Source of the DNA: Rariglobus sp.
GTDB lineage: Bacteria > Verrucomicrobiota > Verrucomicrobiia > Opitutales > Opitutaceae
Reading direction: 5' to 3'
Assembly (NCBI GenBank): GCA_029266495.1
Contig: JAQSWS010000052.1
Coordinates: forward strand, 18,634 to 82,633
Length of the DNA: 64,000 nt
The notes beneath the pieces are model-generated. The model ran no database searches. It had not been told where the DNA came from and saw only the letters and a program-made list of their open reading frames with translations. This document shows, one piece after another, positions 16,654 through 25,323 of this stretch. How positions within the stretch are numbered: position 1 is the first letter of the stretch; the number at the start of each line of letters is the position of its first letter. The position numbers were made by a program, and so were the translations under genes.

Positions 16654-18864
16654 GTGACACTCATGAACGCTTCCCCCGATTCTCCGCTGGAACTATGGGG
16701 CGGTGTGGAATGTTCGGTGGTGCGAATCGGCGATCGCATCGTGGATCAACTCGCGCGCACCGGACACACTTGCCGGCTCGACGATCTTGACCGGTTTGCG
16801 GAGCTCGGCATTCGCACCCTGCGCTTCCCTGTGCTGTGGGAGCACCACGAGACCGGGGATCGCGACTGGCGTCAGATCGATGAACGTCTGGGACGTCTGC
16901 AAACCCTGGGCATCCGCCCGATAATCGGGTTTGTCCATCATGGAGGCGGCCCGCAACCCGGGGGATTGCTCGACACGCACTTCGTAAAAGGCCTCGCCGC
17001 GTTCGCGCGTGCGTTCGCCCGACGTTATTCCTGGATCGACGCCTACACGCCGGTCAACGAGCCGCTCACCACCGCGCGCTTCAGCGGCCTCTATGGCATC
17101 TGGCATCCGCACGGAAACAGCCTGGAAGCCTTCGCCCGCATCTTCATGAACGAGTGTGGCGCCACCCGCGCCGCGATGCGTGCCGTTCGGGAAACCACCC
17201 CGCGCGCCGGACTCGTGCAAACCGAGGATCTGGCCAAGACCCACAGCACGCCGAGGCTCGCCTATCAGGCCAGTTGGGAAAACGAACGGCGCTGGCTTAC
17301 GTTCGACCTGCTCAGCGGCACCCTCACTCCGGACCGCCCCATGTGGAGCTACCTGCACAGCGGAGGGGTGAGCCTGGAGGAGCTGCAATCGTTCATCGAC
17401 GATCCCTGCCCACCCGACGTGCTCGGCGTCAATTACTACGTGACGAGCGAACGTTTCCTCGACGAACGGCTGCATCGCTATCCCCCGGCCTGCCGCGGCG
17501 GCAATCTGCATGAGCGCTATGCCGACGTGCCCGCCGTGCGTGTGCGAACCGAGGGACTGGTCGGCCTGACTGGCCTGCTGTGCGAACTTGCGCAGCGTCA
17601 CCCGCGCCCGATCGCCATCACCGAAATCCAACTCGCCTGCACGCGCGACGAACAATTGCGCTGGTTGAACGAAAGCTGGCACGCGGCGCTGGCCGCGCGG
17701 GCTGAAGGTGTCGACGTGAAGGCACTCACCGCCTGGTCCCTCCTCGGCGCTTATGATTGGGATTCGTTGCTCCTTGGGAACGCGGACAACTACGAACCCG
17801 GCGTGTTCGACGTGCGCAGCCCGGTGCCGCGCCCGACGGCGCTTGCCGGGGCGGTGCGGGCGCTCTCCTCGAAAGGACGTTGCGAGCACCCCGCGTTGTC
17901 CGCTCCCGGCTGGTGGCGGCGGTCCTCCCGACTGGAGTATCCCGCCGTAAGCGCGCCGCAGACAGGCGGAGGCACCGCGCTCGACGGCGAAAATCCGTCC
18001 CAGCTGCGGAGCCCGCTCATCCTCATTGCCGGGGCACAGGGCCGGCTGGGGCGCGCCTTCGCCCGCATCTGCGAGCAACGGGGCCTGTTGTCCGTGGTGC
18101 TGGGACGCACCGAGCTTGATGTCACCGATCCGGTCTCCGTCGAGCGGATCCTCGCACGTTTCGCCCCTTGGATCGTCGTGAATGCAACCGGCTACGGACG
18201 CATTCACCGTGCCGACAGAGATGAGGAAAGGTGCTTTCGCGAAAACACGCTCGGCGCGGAGAATCTCGCCCGCGCCTGCGCGGCCCGGGGAGCGAGGTTC
18301 GTCACTTTTTCCACTGATTTCGTTTTCGATGGCTCAAAGGGCGAAGCTTACGTCGAGAGTGATGCCCCCGCGCCTTTCAATACCTACGGGCGGAGCAAAC
18401 TCGAAGCCGAGCGGCGTGTGCTCCGTGAACATCCGGGCGCGTTGATCGTGCGCACCAGCGCCCTCTTCGGACCTTGGGATGAAACCAATTTTGTCACGAT
18501 CACGCTGCGCCAGCTCGCGGGCCGGAGAAGCGTCGTGGCGGAGGACCAGGTGGTTTCGCCCACGTATGTGCCCGATCTCGTCAACACCACCCTCGACCTG
18601 CTGATCGACGAGGAAACCGGACTCTGGCACGTCACCAACACAGGCCATGTCACCTGGGTGGATTGGGCCCGCGAGATCGCCGCGCTTGGCGGCTTTCCCG
18701 ACCATCACGTGAACGCCGGGCGGTCGTCATTGCCCGCCACACGACCGCGTTTCAGCGCGTTGAGCAGCGAGCGCGCCGTTCTGCTGCCCTCCTGGCAACG
18801 GGCGCTCGCACGTTACTTCAACGAGCGATCCGGGCCTGTGCCGCTCACGCTCGCCACGGCCTGA
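16654..18864 (+). CDS. Fusion: GH1-like beta-glycosidase domain plus RmlD-type sugar-nucleotide reductase
   Basis: Residues about 10-410 form a shortened GH1 TIM barrel. The acid/base motif YTPVNEP holds Glu136 and the nucleophile strand IAITEIQL holds Glu324, so both catalytic acids are kept, although the usual ITENG is altered. After a linker rich in Pro, Ser and Gly (about 412-450), residues about 450-730 match dTDP-4-dehydrorhamnose reductase: nucleotide motif IAGAQGRLGRAF, STDFVFDG, and the YxxxK pair in TYGRSKLEAE. RmlD reduces a 4-keto-6-deoxy sugar nucleotide with NAD(P)H. No export signal is present. It is the last gene of the glf operon and ends 5 bp from a convergent antiporter gene. 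ATG 16663 is an alternative start. Confidence 0.87.
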   Translation: MTLMNASPDSPLELWGGVECSVVRIGDRIVDQLARTGHTCRLDDLDRFAELGIRTLRFPVLWEHHETGDRDWRQIDERLGRLQTLGIRPIIGFVHHGGGPQPGGLLDTHFVKGLAAFARAFARRYSWIDAYTPVNEPLTTARFSGLYGIWHPHGNSLEAFARIFMNECGATRAAMRAVRETTPRAGLVQTEDLAKTHSTPRLAYQASWENERRWLTFDLLSGTLTPDRPMWSYLHSGGVSLEELQSFIDDPCPPDVLGVNYYVTSERFLDERLHRYPPACRGGNLHERYADVPAVRVRTEGLVGLTGLLCELAQRHPRPIAITEIQLACTRDEQLRWLNESWHAALAARAEGVDVKALTAWSLLGAYDWDSLLLGNADNYEPGVFDVRSPVPRPTALAGAVRALSSKGRCEHPALSAPGWWRRSSRLEYPAVSAPQTGGGTALDGENPSQLRSPLILIAGAQGRLGRAFARICEQRGLLSVVLGRTELDVTDPVSVERILARFAPWIVVNATGYGRIHRADRDEERCFRENTLGAENLARACAARGARFVTFSTDFVFDGSKGEAYVESDAPAPFNTYGRSKLEAERRVLREHPGALIVRTSALFGPWDETNFVTITLRQLAGRRSVVAEDQVVSPTYVPDLVNTTLDLLIDEETGLWHVTNTGHVTWVDWAREIAALGGFPDHHVNAGRSSLPATRPRFSALSSERAVLLPSWQRALARYFNERSGPVPLTLATA

Positions 18865-18869
18865 CGCGG

Positions 18870-20213
18870 CTACAGGAACAGCCACCCCGCCAGCCCGAGA
18901 ATCGGCAGCAGAATGGGCAGGCTGAACCTCACGATGTAGCCAAAGAAGCTGGGCATCCTCACACCCATGCCGTCCGCGATGGATTTCACCATGAAGTTCG
19001 GGCCGTTCCCGATGTAGGTCATCGCGCCAAAAAACACCGCACCCAGACTCACCGCGATCACCAGCGGGGCCTGTTTCTCAAGCAACACCCGCACCGCGGC
19101 GATCTCGTCATCCCCCGCCGCCGCGAAGGCATCCGGGTGTTCCGCCGCCGCACTCACCTCGGCAAGCTTCAGGAAGTTCACGTAAGTCGGCGCGTTATCC
19201 AGCACCGCCGACAAAGAACCCGTGGCAAAATAATACTGGATCGGCTTCGTGAAACCCAGCTCCTTGCCGTGCTGCTCAAGGTATCCCAGCGCCGGCATCA
19301 TCGTGATGAAAATACCCACGAAAAGGAACGCCACCTCCTTGATCGGCCCGAACGAGAAATGATTCTCCGCATGCACCCCTTTCGGCGTGAGAAAGTAAGA
19401 GGCCACCGCCGCGCCCAGCATCACGATCTCACGAATAAAATACATCTCGGGCAGAAACACCGCGCCGATGATCACGAGCAGAAAGATCACGTTGATCCCG
19501 CCTTCAAAACGAAATGTGTCCGGCTCCTTGATCTCCTCCTGGATTGCCTTGGGTGCATGTTTGAAGCTCCGCACGTCAAAAGCATAAAAGGCCGCCAGCA
19601 GGGCGCCGATGACCACCAGCCAGACCAACAGCACGTGCTCGGTCAGCCAGAAGAACGGCACGCCGCGCAGATAACCCAGGAACAAGGGCGGATCGCCGAT
19701 CGGTGTCAGCGAACCGCCGCAGTTCGAGACAATGAAGATGAAAAACACCACGTGAAACGCGCTGATGCGGATCTTGTTCATCCGGATAAACGGACGGATG
19801 AGCACCATGGATGCGCCGGTGGTGCCGATGAAGTTCGCCATGACCGCACCAATCAGCAGGAGCACCACATTATCCAGCGGCGTAGCCTCGCCCTTCGCCT
19901 TGATGTGAATCCCCCCCGCCACCACGAACAACGAGCCGATCAGCGCGATAAACGACACGTATTCGAAGGCGGTGTGGGCCAGCACATGCCCGCCTCCGGG
20001 AATCTTCAGCAGATAAAACCCGCCCACGAGAGCCGCCAGAGCGATGGAGACTTTCGGGTAGTTATGCTCCCACCAATGTTTCACGCGGTCGGGCGTGAGC
20101 GGCATCGTTGCGATGAGCAAAAGCAGCAGCGCAAACGGTGCGATCAACAGAACGGGAATCTCCGTGGAAACGGAGGCAAGCAGCAGGACAGGAGACATAG
20201 GCGGGAGGCCCAT
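18870..20213 (-). CDS. Sodium:proton antiporter, NhaD/CitMHS-like (ion transporter superfamily)
   Basis: The 447-residue protein has 11-13 hydrophobic membrane segments. Family-type motifs are GAVMANFIGTTGASMVLIRP, SNCGGSLTPIGDPPLFLGYL, and the second half's LSAVLDNAPTYVNFL with AMTYIGNGPNFMVKSIA. The paired N-G-T/S and D-N-A-P segments are where the ion binds in this superfamily. It probably exchanges Na+ for H+ at the inner membrane. A related but distinct antiporter gene ends 22 bp upstream, suggesting one transcript. ATG 20198 is an alternative start; neither has a clear ribosome-binding site. Confidence 0.85.
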   Translation of the reverse strand: MGLPPMSPVLLLASVSTEIPVLLIAPFALLLLLIATMPLTPDRVKHWWEHNYPKVSIALAALVGGFYLLKIPGGGHVLAHTAFEYVSFIALIGSLFVVAGGIHIKAKGEATPLDNVVLLLIGAVMANFIGTTGASMVLIRPFIRMNKIRISAFHVVFFIFIVSNCGGSLTPIGDPPLFLGYLRGVPFFWLTEHVLLVWLVVIGALLAAFYAFDVRSFKHAPKAIQEEIKEPDTFRFEGGINVIFLLVIIGAVFLPEMYFIREIVMLGAAVASYFLTPKGVHAENHFSFGPIKEVAFLFVGIFITMMPALGYLEQHGKELGFTKPIQYYFATGSLSAVLDNAPTYVNFLKLAEVSAAAEHPDAFAAAGDDEIAAVRVLLEKQAPLVIAVSLGAVFFGAMTYIGNGPNFMVKSIADGMGVRMPSFFGYIVRFSLPILLPILGLAGWLFL

Positions 20214-20235
20214 GCAAAGCCCATGCCGTCCAGCC

Positions 20236-21765
20236 CTACAACCACAGAAAACACATCGCCATCACCACGGTCGGTCCGATTGCGCCGGCGAGCAGTCCAA
20301 GGGGTGAAACGCCGTCAGGGAAAAACTTTTGCAAAATGGATTGGCCCGCCGGATTCGGGGCGTTGGCGATGACCGTGAGACCGCCCCCCGTCACCGCACC
20401 CGCCACCACCATGTATTTCAAACTCTCCGTGAAGCCGGGAACCAGCGTCGCGAGGTAGGTGATCGCGGCATTGTCGTTGAACGCCGTCAGCACCGTTGCA
20501 CTCAGAAACAAGGGCACTTCGCCCAAGCTCTTCAGCACCGGCTCGATCCACCAACCCTGTAATCCACCATGAATTACGAGCCCGGCCAGGAAGAAGCCCA
20601 CCAGCAGCGGTGGCTTCAGGTCGAGCTGGCTCTGGTGGTGGGCGGTCGCCTGGCTGAAGGCCAGGAAGAACAGGAATCCGCCAATAAAAAGCGCCGGATA
20701 ATGCGCGAAATACACCGCGACCGCCATAAAGCCCAGTTGCACCGCCGTCACCCACGCGGGCACCGGCCGGCCGTCATCCGTGCGCACGCCGCTTTCCTGG
20801 CGCTCACGGGTGGCCTGAAGCGCCGCGAATTCCTTCCGGAAGAACAGATAATAACCGAGTGTGGAGACCACGATGCCCGCGACCGCCTTCCACCCGAAAT
20901 GGATGAACATGTGCGGAAGGTCCCACTGCCACGGACCCGCCACCATGAGCACCGGCGGCGCGGCGAAATGGGTGAGCGTGCCGCCCACGGAAATATTGAC
21001 GAACAGCAAACCGATCGTCGCGTATGCAAAACGTGGAGACGGCTTGAGCGCATAAAACTGGCGCGCCAGCAGCAGCGCCGCGATCGTCATCGCCGCCGGC
21101 TCCGTCATGAAAGACCCCAGGATCGGCGCGAGAATCAGGATCGACAGCCACCAGGCCGCGACCGAACCGCGACCGAGCGAAGCCACCGCCCGCAGGCATT
21201 GTTCCGCCACCCGCAGCACCGGGCGCGTCGAGGCGATCGCCATGATCACCACCACAAACATCGGCTCGGTGAAATTCACCCGGTGCCCGATGTAATCCAG
21301 AACCGTGGCCCAGCCCTTGAACGCGGTCACCGCCGCCACCAGCACCACCACCCAGATGCCGAAGATCGCCTCCACCTCGCCGAAAAAGTGGAGGATCTGC
21401 CCCTTGAAGCTCACCTCGTTGGGATGCCCGTCGCCATCGGCATCACCCGAAGTCTCGACGAGCCGGTCCTTCAGCCGGGCATGGTGCTCCGCCTCGACCA
21501 CATGCGCCCAGTGCCGGAACTTGCCCGCCACGAACGTATGCACGATCGCCAGTAAAAAAATCACCGTGGCCACCGCGTTGAACGGCTCCGCCTGCACCCG
21601 CGCTTTGAGCACATCCACCACACCGGCCCCCGCCACATCCGCATAGGTCGACAGTGCGCGTGGGAATTCCCCCGTCATCGCCGGACTCCCCGCCGCCGCC
21701 GCCAAAGGAATCATCCCGGCAAAACCGATCGCCCACAGTATCCATGGTCCAATGCGATGCTTCAT
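20236..21765 (-). CDS. Putative Na+/H+ antiporter (Na_H_antiport_3-like)
   Basis: The 509-residue protein begins with a signal-like hydrophobic stretch (MKHRIGPWILWAIGFAGMIP) and has about 11 membrane segments. Motifs include FGIWVVVLVAAVTAFKGW, EPAAMTIAALLLARQFY, SVGGTLTHFAAPPVLMVA and AFNDNAAITYLATLVPGF. These place it in the same ion-transporter superfamily as the next gene but in the separate putative antiporter family. A soluble charged loop near residues 85-130 contains a DADGDGHPNE stretch resembling a Ca2+-binding loop. ATG 21765 was chosen because the membrane-targeting segment starts there. Confidence 0.82.
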   Translation of the reverse strand: MKHRIGPWILWAIGFAGMIPLAAAAGSPAMTGEFPRALSTYADVAGAGVVDVLKARVQAEPFNAVATVIFLLAIVHTFVAGKFRHWAHVVEAEHHARLKDRLVETSGDADGDGHPNEVSFKGQILHFFGEVEAIFGIWVVVLVAAVTAFKGWATVLDYIGHRVNFTEPMFVVVIMAIASTRPVLRVAEQCLRAVASLGRGSVAAWWLSILILAPILGSFMTEPAAMTIAALLLARQFYALKPSPRFAYATIGLLFVNISVGGTLTHFAAPPVLMVAGPWQWDLPHMFIHFGWKAVAGIVVSTLGYYLFFRKEFAALQATRERQESGVRTDDGRPVPAWVTAVQLGFMAVAVYFAHYPALFIGGFLFFLAFSQATAHHQSQLDLKPPLLVGFFLAGLVIHGGLQGWWIEPVLKSLGEVPLFLSATVLTAFNDNAAITYLATLVPGFTESLKYMVVAGAVTGGGLTVIANAPNPAGQSILQKFFPDGVSPLGLLAGAIGPTVVMAMCFLWL

Positions 21766-21816
21766 GCGCAGGACCCAAAGAGCCCCCGGCCCCCTCCGCA
21801 AGCGCTTTGCGCCCGG

Positions 21817-22497
21817 CTACCCAAGGATTGCCGGCAGATCGACGAGCCGCGTGATGAACGCCGCCGCCTCACGGCGCACTTTTTCGCGCGCCATGTAACG
21901 GCCAAACCCCACGAACAAATCCACCACCGGTTTCGTCTCCAGATCGCTCACGCCATCCCCGACCATGACGACACGCGAGGGCGACAGTTCCCGCCGCAAG
22001 CGCGCCACGACCTCCGGTTTTCCACCGGAGCGGGTCGTCGGATAACTTTCGTCAAACCGCAGGTAGCGCCCGTTCTCGTCAAAAAACAAATCGACCGCCT
22101 CGACGCGCTCGATGCCCAGAAAATCCGCCAGCGGCCGGATCGCCTGCCGAAACCCGCCGCTGATAATCAGCGGAGTCCACCCCGCCGCGCGCACCGCATC
22201 GATCACCGCCTTCGCATCGGGCTCGATCGTATCGATGTAGCGCTGGCCGATCTGCGCGACGTGCTGCGCCTCGGGCAAAATGATTTCAAGTCGCCGGCCA
22301 AACACCTCCTCAACGGGAATTTTTCCGTCCATCGCCTCGTTGGTCATCTCCTCGACCCACTTGAAAATCTCGGGGCCCCGCACCCGGGCAAGTTCATCGA
22401 TGCCCTCGATGGAACTGAGCGTGCTGTCGCAGTCGAAAATCAGGAGTTTGGGAGAAGACACGCCCGTGACGAAAACGTCCGGCCCCTTTGCGTGCAA
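21817..22497 (-). CDS. HAD-superfamily phosphatase, phosphoserine phosphatase-like
   Basis: The 226-residue protein has the HAD nucleophile motif LLIFDCDSTLSSIEGID, motif II PLIISGGFRQAI, and motif III/IV SRVVMVGDGVSDLETKPVVD. The IEGID and capping helix region resemble SerB, which makes serine from phosphoserine, but substrate identity is not proven. The first dozen residues (MHAKGPDVFVTG) are not conserved-looking; an internal GTG could be the true start. It starts 6 bp after the stop of the DNA polymerase gene and is probably cotranscribed with it. Confidence 0.82.
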   Translation of the reverse strand: MHAKGPDVFVTGVSSPKLLIFDCDSTLSSIEGIDELARVRGPEIFKWVEEMTNEAMDGKIPVEEVFGRRLEIILPEAQHVAQIGQRYIDTIEPDAKAVIDAVRAAGWTPLIISGGFRQAIRPLADFLGIERVEAVDLFFDENGRYLRFDESYPTTRSGGKPEVVARLRRELSPSRVVMVGDGVSDLETKPVVDLFVGFGRYMAREKVRREAAAFITRLVDLPAILG

Positions 22498-22503
22498 TGC
22501 GTT

Positions 22504-24678
22504 TTAGAACAACTCCCCCTGCTCGCCGCCCGCCGGTTTCACGCCGAGATACGGGCCGTATCGCTCCAGCCAGTCATCGAGCTTCTCCAGGTAATAACCC
22601 GGATCATACGGCGCCTGCATCGCATCGTAGAGCTCCACGGGGCGCGCCCGCTGCCAGTCACTCGTTTTGCCCTTTTGCTTCACCGTGATGTAATACGCCA
22701 CCCGTTCACCCATGCGCGGACGCGGGGTCATCAGCAGGGCCGCCTCCGCCGAGGCGCGGCGCGGCTTGCCCCCGCCTTCGATGAACCGCTCATAGGCGTC
22801 CGGATTCATGCTCAGCACCTCCGCCTTCGCCACCTCCGTGACCGGCAGCCCGAGCGCGGTGAGCTTCGTCCGATAATCCTCCGCCATCGCAAGCGGCGAC
22901 TCGGCACTCGCGCCCACGAGAAAGCGAATGAGCTGGTTGCCGAGTTTTTTGAGGAACGGCTCGATGCCGCGTGAACGCAACGCACTGCCCCGGATGACAA
23001 CCTTCTTTCCATCGTAGAGCGCGTAGTTCTTCGCCTTGTAGCAAAACATCGCCTCGTAGCGCCCGTCGTATTCGAGCTCGATGCCGGGGGGCAGCACGCC
23101 GGCAACGCGTTCGAGCAGCGCCTCGGGCCGGTCGAAATAAACGTCCGACGAAAGGTAGATGCCGTCCGTGTCCGCCTCGAGAATCGTGCACCCGTGCCGC
23201 GCAAATTCGTCGATGAGCAGCTGCAGCAGCTCGCGTCCGCGCCGGGTGACCTCCGCCGCCAGCTCGCCGTCGCCAAACCGCGCCCCCGAAAACCCGAGGT
23301 AGCCGTAGAACGAGTTGATCAAAATCTTGAAACTCGACTGCCGCGCCTGCGCCTCGGCGCGCTCCTCCTCGGTGGGCGCCGTCTTTGCGAGCTGTTTGTA
23401 GCGCAGCCGGTATTCGCGCAGCGACGTGAGCAACGGGATAAAAACGCCCAGCGTGTCGTTGCGCGGATTGCGCGCGATCGCCATGAGCAGGCTCGGATAA
23501 AGCGACGCCACGTCGAAGTGCAGCACGTGACGAAACACGCCTTCTTTAAAACTGCGTGTGTAGCCGCCTTCGAATGCCTTCACCTCCGGCGGCACCGGAC
23601 ACGCCTGCCTCGCGTGGTAATAATGCTCGAGAAACAGCAGGTCGATCTTCCCCGTGGTGCCGCGCAGCGTCGCCTCCTGCAGCAGGATCGGAAACGTGCG
23701 CACCTGCTCGAAATACGTCGGCAGCAGCAGATCGGCGATCCCCTTGGTCTCGCGCAGATCGTCGGCAAGATAAGCGAGGAACCGGTCCCGATTTTCGGTA
23801 AACGCCGCGTGGATCTTGTCGCCGGCGAGGTAGGTGCGCTCGCTGTCTTCGTCGGTGATTCCGAAATAAACCGCGACATCCTTCAACCCATACGACGTCA
23901 GTTCGCGCGTGGTGATGTCGTATTGCTGCACGAGGAGGTAGGTGTCGACGACCGTGCGCCCCGGCAGGTCGCAACGCGGGAAATCGATCCAGCGCTCCGC
24001 GACCTTCAGCCGGCTGTTGCGGAACGTCGCCTTCTGTCCGAAACGCCCCCACGCACACGCCACTTTCAACTTCTTCGCACGCTGCCGCAGGTAATCGAAA
24101 TCGAACTTAAAAATATTATGCCCCTCGATCACATCGGGGTCTTCCTCGGCGAGCACCGCGTTGAGCTGCTCGAGCAGCCGTTTCTCCCCTTCCGCACTCA
24201 TCTCGTCGAGGACGAGCAGCCGGTTGCGTTCACCGAAACGCAGGCCGATCGCGAGCACGCGATCCTCGGCCTTGGCGGCGTCGCTGAACTCGCCGCCGCT
24301 CGAAGCCGTCTCAATGTCGAGCTGGCAGCGACGGAGCTGATGAAAACTCAAATCCCGATAAAGCCGCTGGCGGTTTTGCAGGAGGAACTGGCTCTCGATC
24401 GGACGCACCACGTCGACGCCGCCGGTTTCGCGCGCGATCTTGAGAAACCCGTCAAATGCCGCCAGTGACCCGGCGTGCATCAGACGGTTGAACGGCGCGT
24501 CTCCGTTCAGCGTTTCCATGGCGACACCCTCGGTCGCCGGCGCAAGCACGCCGTCATTCAACCAGGCAAACGGACGCAGGGACTCAGTGCGCACCGACCG
24601 TGCACCGTCGGCTCCGGCGACCGACAGGTGGACGACGCCGGAATCATCCACCCAGACGCCACAGAGGGATTCGCTCAT
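22504..24678 (-). CDS. Family-B DNA polymerase with 3'-5' exonuclease domain
   Basis: The 724-residue protein has exonuclease motifs ExoI (CQLDIETASSGGEF), ExoII (VIEGHNIFKFDFDYL) and ExoIII (YLADDLRET region). Polymerase motifs are A (HFDVASLYPSL), B (FKILINSFYGYLGF) and C (ILEADTDGIYLS), all with catalytic acids. It is shorter than E. coli Pol II (783). Such enzymes act in DNA damage tolerance. ATG 24678 (MSESLCGVWVDD) was chosen over one four codons earlier. A small membrane protein gene lies 15 bp upstream and a HAD phosphatase 6 bp downstream, giving a three-gene unit. Confidence 0.9.
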   Translation of the reverse strand: MSESLCGVWVDDSGVVHLSVAGADGARSVRTESLRPFAWLNDGVLAPATEGVAMETLNGDAPFNRLMHAGSLAAFDGFLKIARETGGVDVVRPIESQFLLQNRQRLYRDLSFHQLRRCQLDIETASSGGEFSDAAKAEDRVLAIGLRFGERNRLLVLDEMSAEGEKRLLEQLNAVLAEEDPDVIEGHNIFKFDFDYLRQRAKKLKVACAWGRFGQKATFRNSRLKVAERWIDFPRCDLPGRTVVDTYLLVQQYDITTRELTSYGLKDVAVYFGITDEDSERTYLAGDKIHAAFTENRDRFLAYLADDLRETKGIADLLLPTYFEQVRTFPILLQEATLRGTTGKIDLLFLEHYYHARQACPVPPEVKAFEGGYTRSFKEGVFRHVLHFDVASLYPSLLMAIARNPRNDTLGVFIPLLTSLREYRLRYKQLAKTAPTEEERAEAQARQSSFKILINSFYGYLGFSGARFGDGELAAEVTRRGRELLQLLIDEFARHGCTILEADTDGIYLSSDVYFDRPEALLERVAGVLPPGIELEYDGRYEAMFCYKAKNYALYDGKKVVIRGSALRSRGIEPFLKKLGNQLIRFLVGASAESPLAMAEDYRTKLTALGLPVTEVAKAEVLSMNPDAYERFIEGGGKPRRASAEAALLMTPRPRMGERVAYYITVKQKGKTSDWQRARPVELYDAMQAPYDPGYYLEKLDDWLERYGPYLGVKPAGGEQGELF

Positions 24679-24693
24679 GACGTCCCGCAACGC

Positions 24694-25038
24694 TCAAAGC
24701 GCCGGCTTCAGGTAGACCATGGACACCGCGGTCGCCGCCAGGACGATCGCGATGATGGCCAGGACGCCGGCGGCTCCGCGGCGGCGATAGCCGAAGCCGG
24801 TCAACGCCGAGACTCCAAGCCAGGCCCCCAGCTTGATGATCATCCACAGTTCGAACTTGTTTCCATAGATTCTGGATACGAGGCCGAAGCCGCTTACGAG
24901 CACCAGAATGCTCGCGATGCCCGTGATCATGAGAACTTTTTTGCGGGTCTCCGCCGGGGCGGCGAACGCGTAGAAGGTGTAGCCGAACAGCACGAACAAC
25001 GAAACGAGATGGATGATGTGATAGACGGAGGGAGACAT
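24694..25038 (-). CDS. Small four-helix inner-membrane protein
   Basis: The 114-residue product is nearly all membrane: segments around residues 5-26, 35-56, 63-80 and 89-109, with short basic loops. The opening YHIIHLVSLFVLFGYTFYAF and the KLGAWLGVSAL segment give a compact bundle found in many Gram-negative genomes without an assigned job. It is upstream of the polymerase gene by 15 bp on the same strand. I cannot assign a function. Confidence 0.7.
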   Translation of the reverse strand: MSPSVYHIIHLVSLFVLFGYTFYAFAAPAETRKKVLMITGIASILVLVSGFGLVSRIYGNKFELWMIIKLGAWLGVSALTGFGYRRRGAAGVLAIIAIVLAATAVSMVYLKPAL

Positions 25039-25217
25039 GGTGGGAAAGACACCGTTGTCGGCGAAGCGCCCGAAAAAGTCTAGGGCTCGTTTTCACGGCC
25101 AACCCCTGAATAAAGATCCTCCATGAAGTTATCCCCCCACTGGAGCAACCGAGGCTCGACACTCTCCCTTCATTGACGTCATTAAAGTGTCCAGCTCGGC
25201 ACTCACACCACCCCACA

Positions 25218-25284
25218 ATGGCCCCCCCTTTGCGCGTTTTGCATTTGGAAGACAACCCGTTCGACCAAAGGCTGGTGCGCCAGG
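25218..25284 (+). pseudogene. Detached N-terminus of a receiver domain (frame lost)
   Basis: ATG 25218 opens MAPPLRVLHLEDNPFDQRLV, the first strand and acidic pocket of a CheY-like receiver. About 22 codons in, the frame breaks. The next bases continue the same domain in a frame shifted by one (ADFTLPGYDG from 25285, with the phospho-acceptor Asp). Compared with intact receivers, roughly 30-35 residues between the acidic pocket and the Asp strand are missing. This is a deletion of about 100 bp plus a frame change, not a simple one-base error. Confidence 0.7.
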
Positions 25285-25323
25285 GCGGATTTCACCCTCC
25301 CCGGTTACGACGGCACCGCCGCG

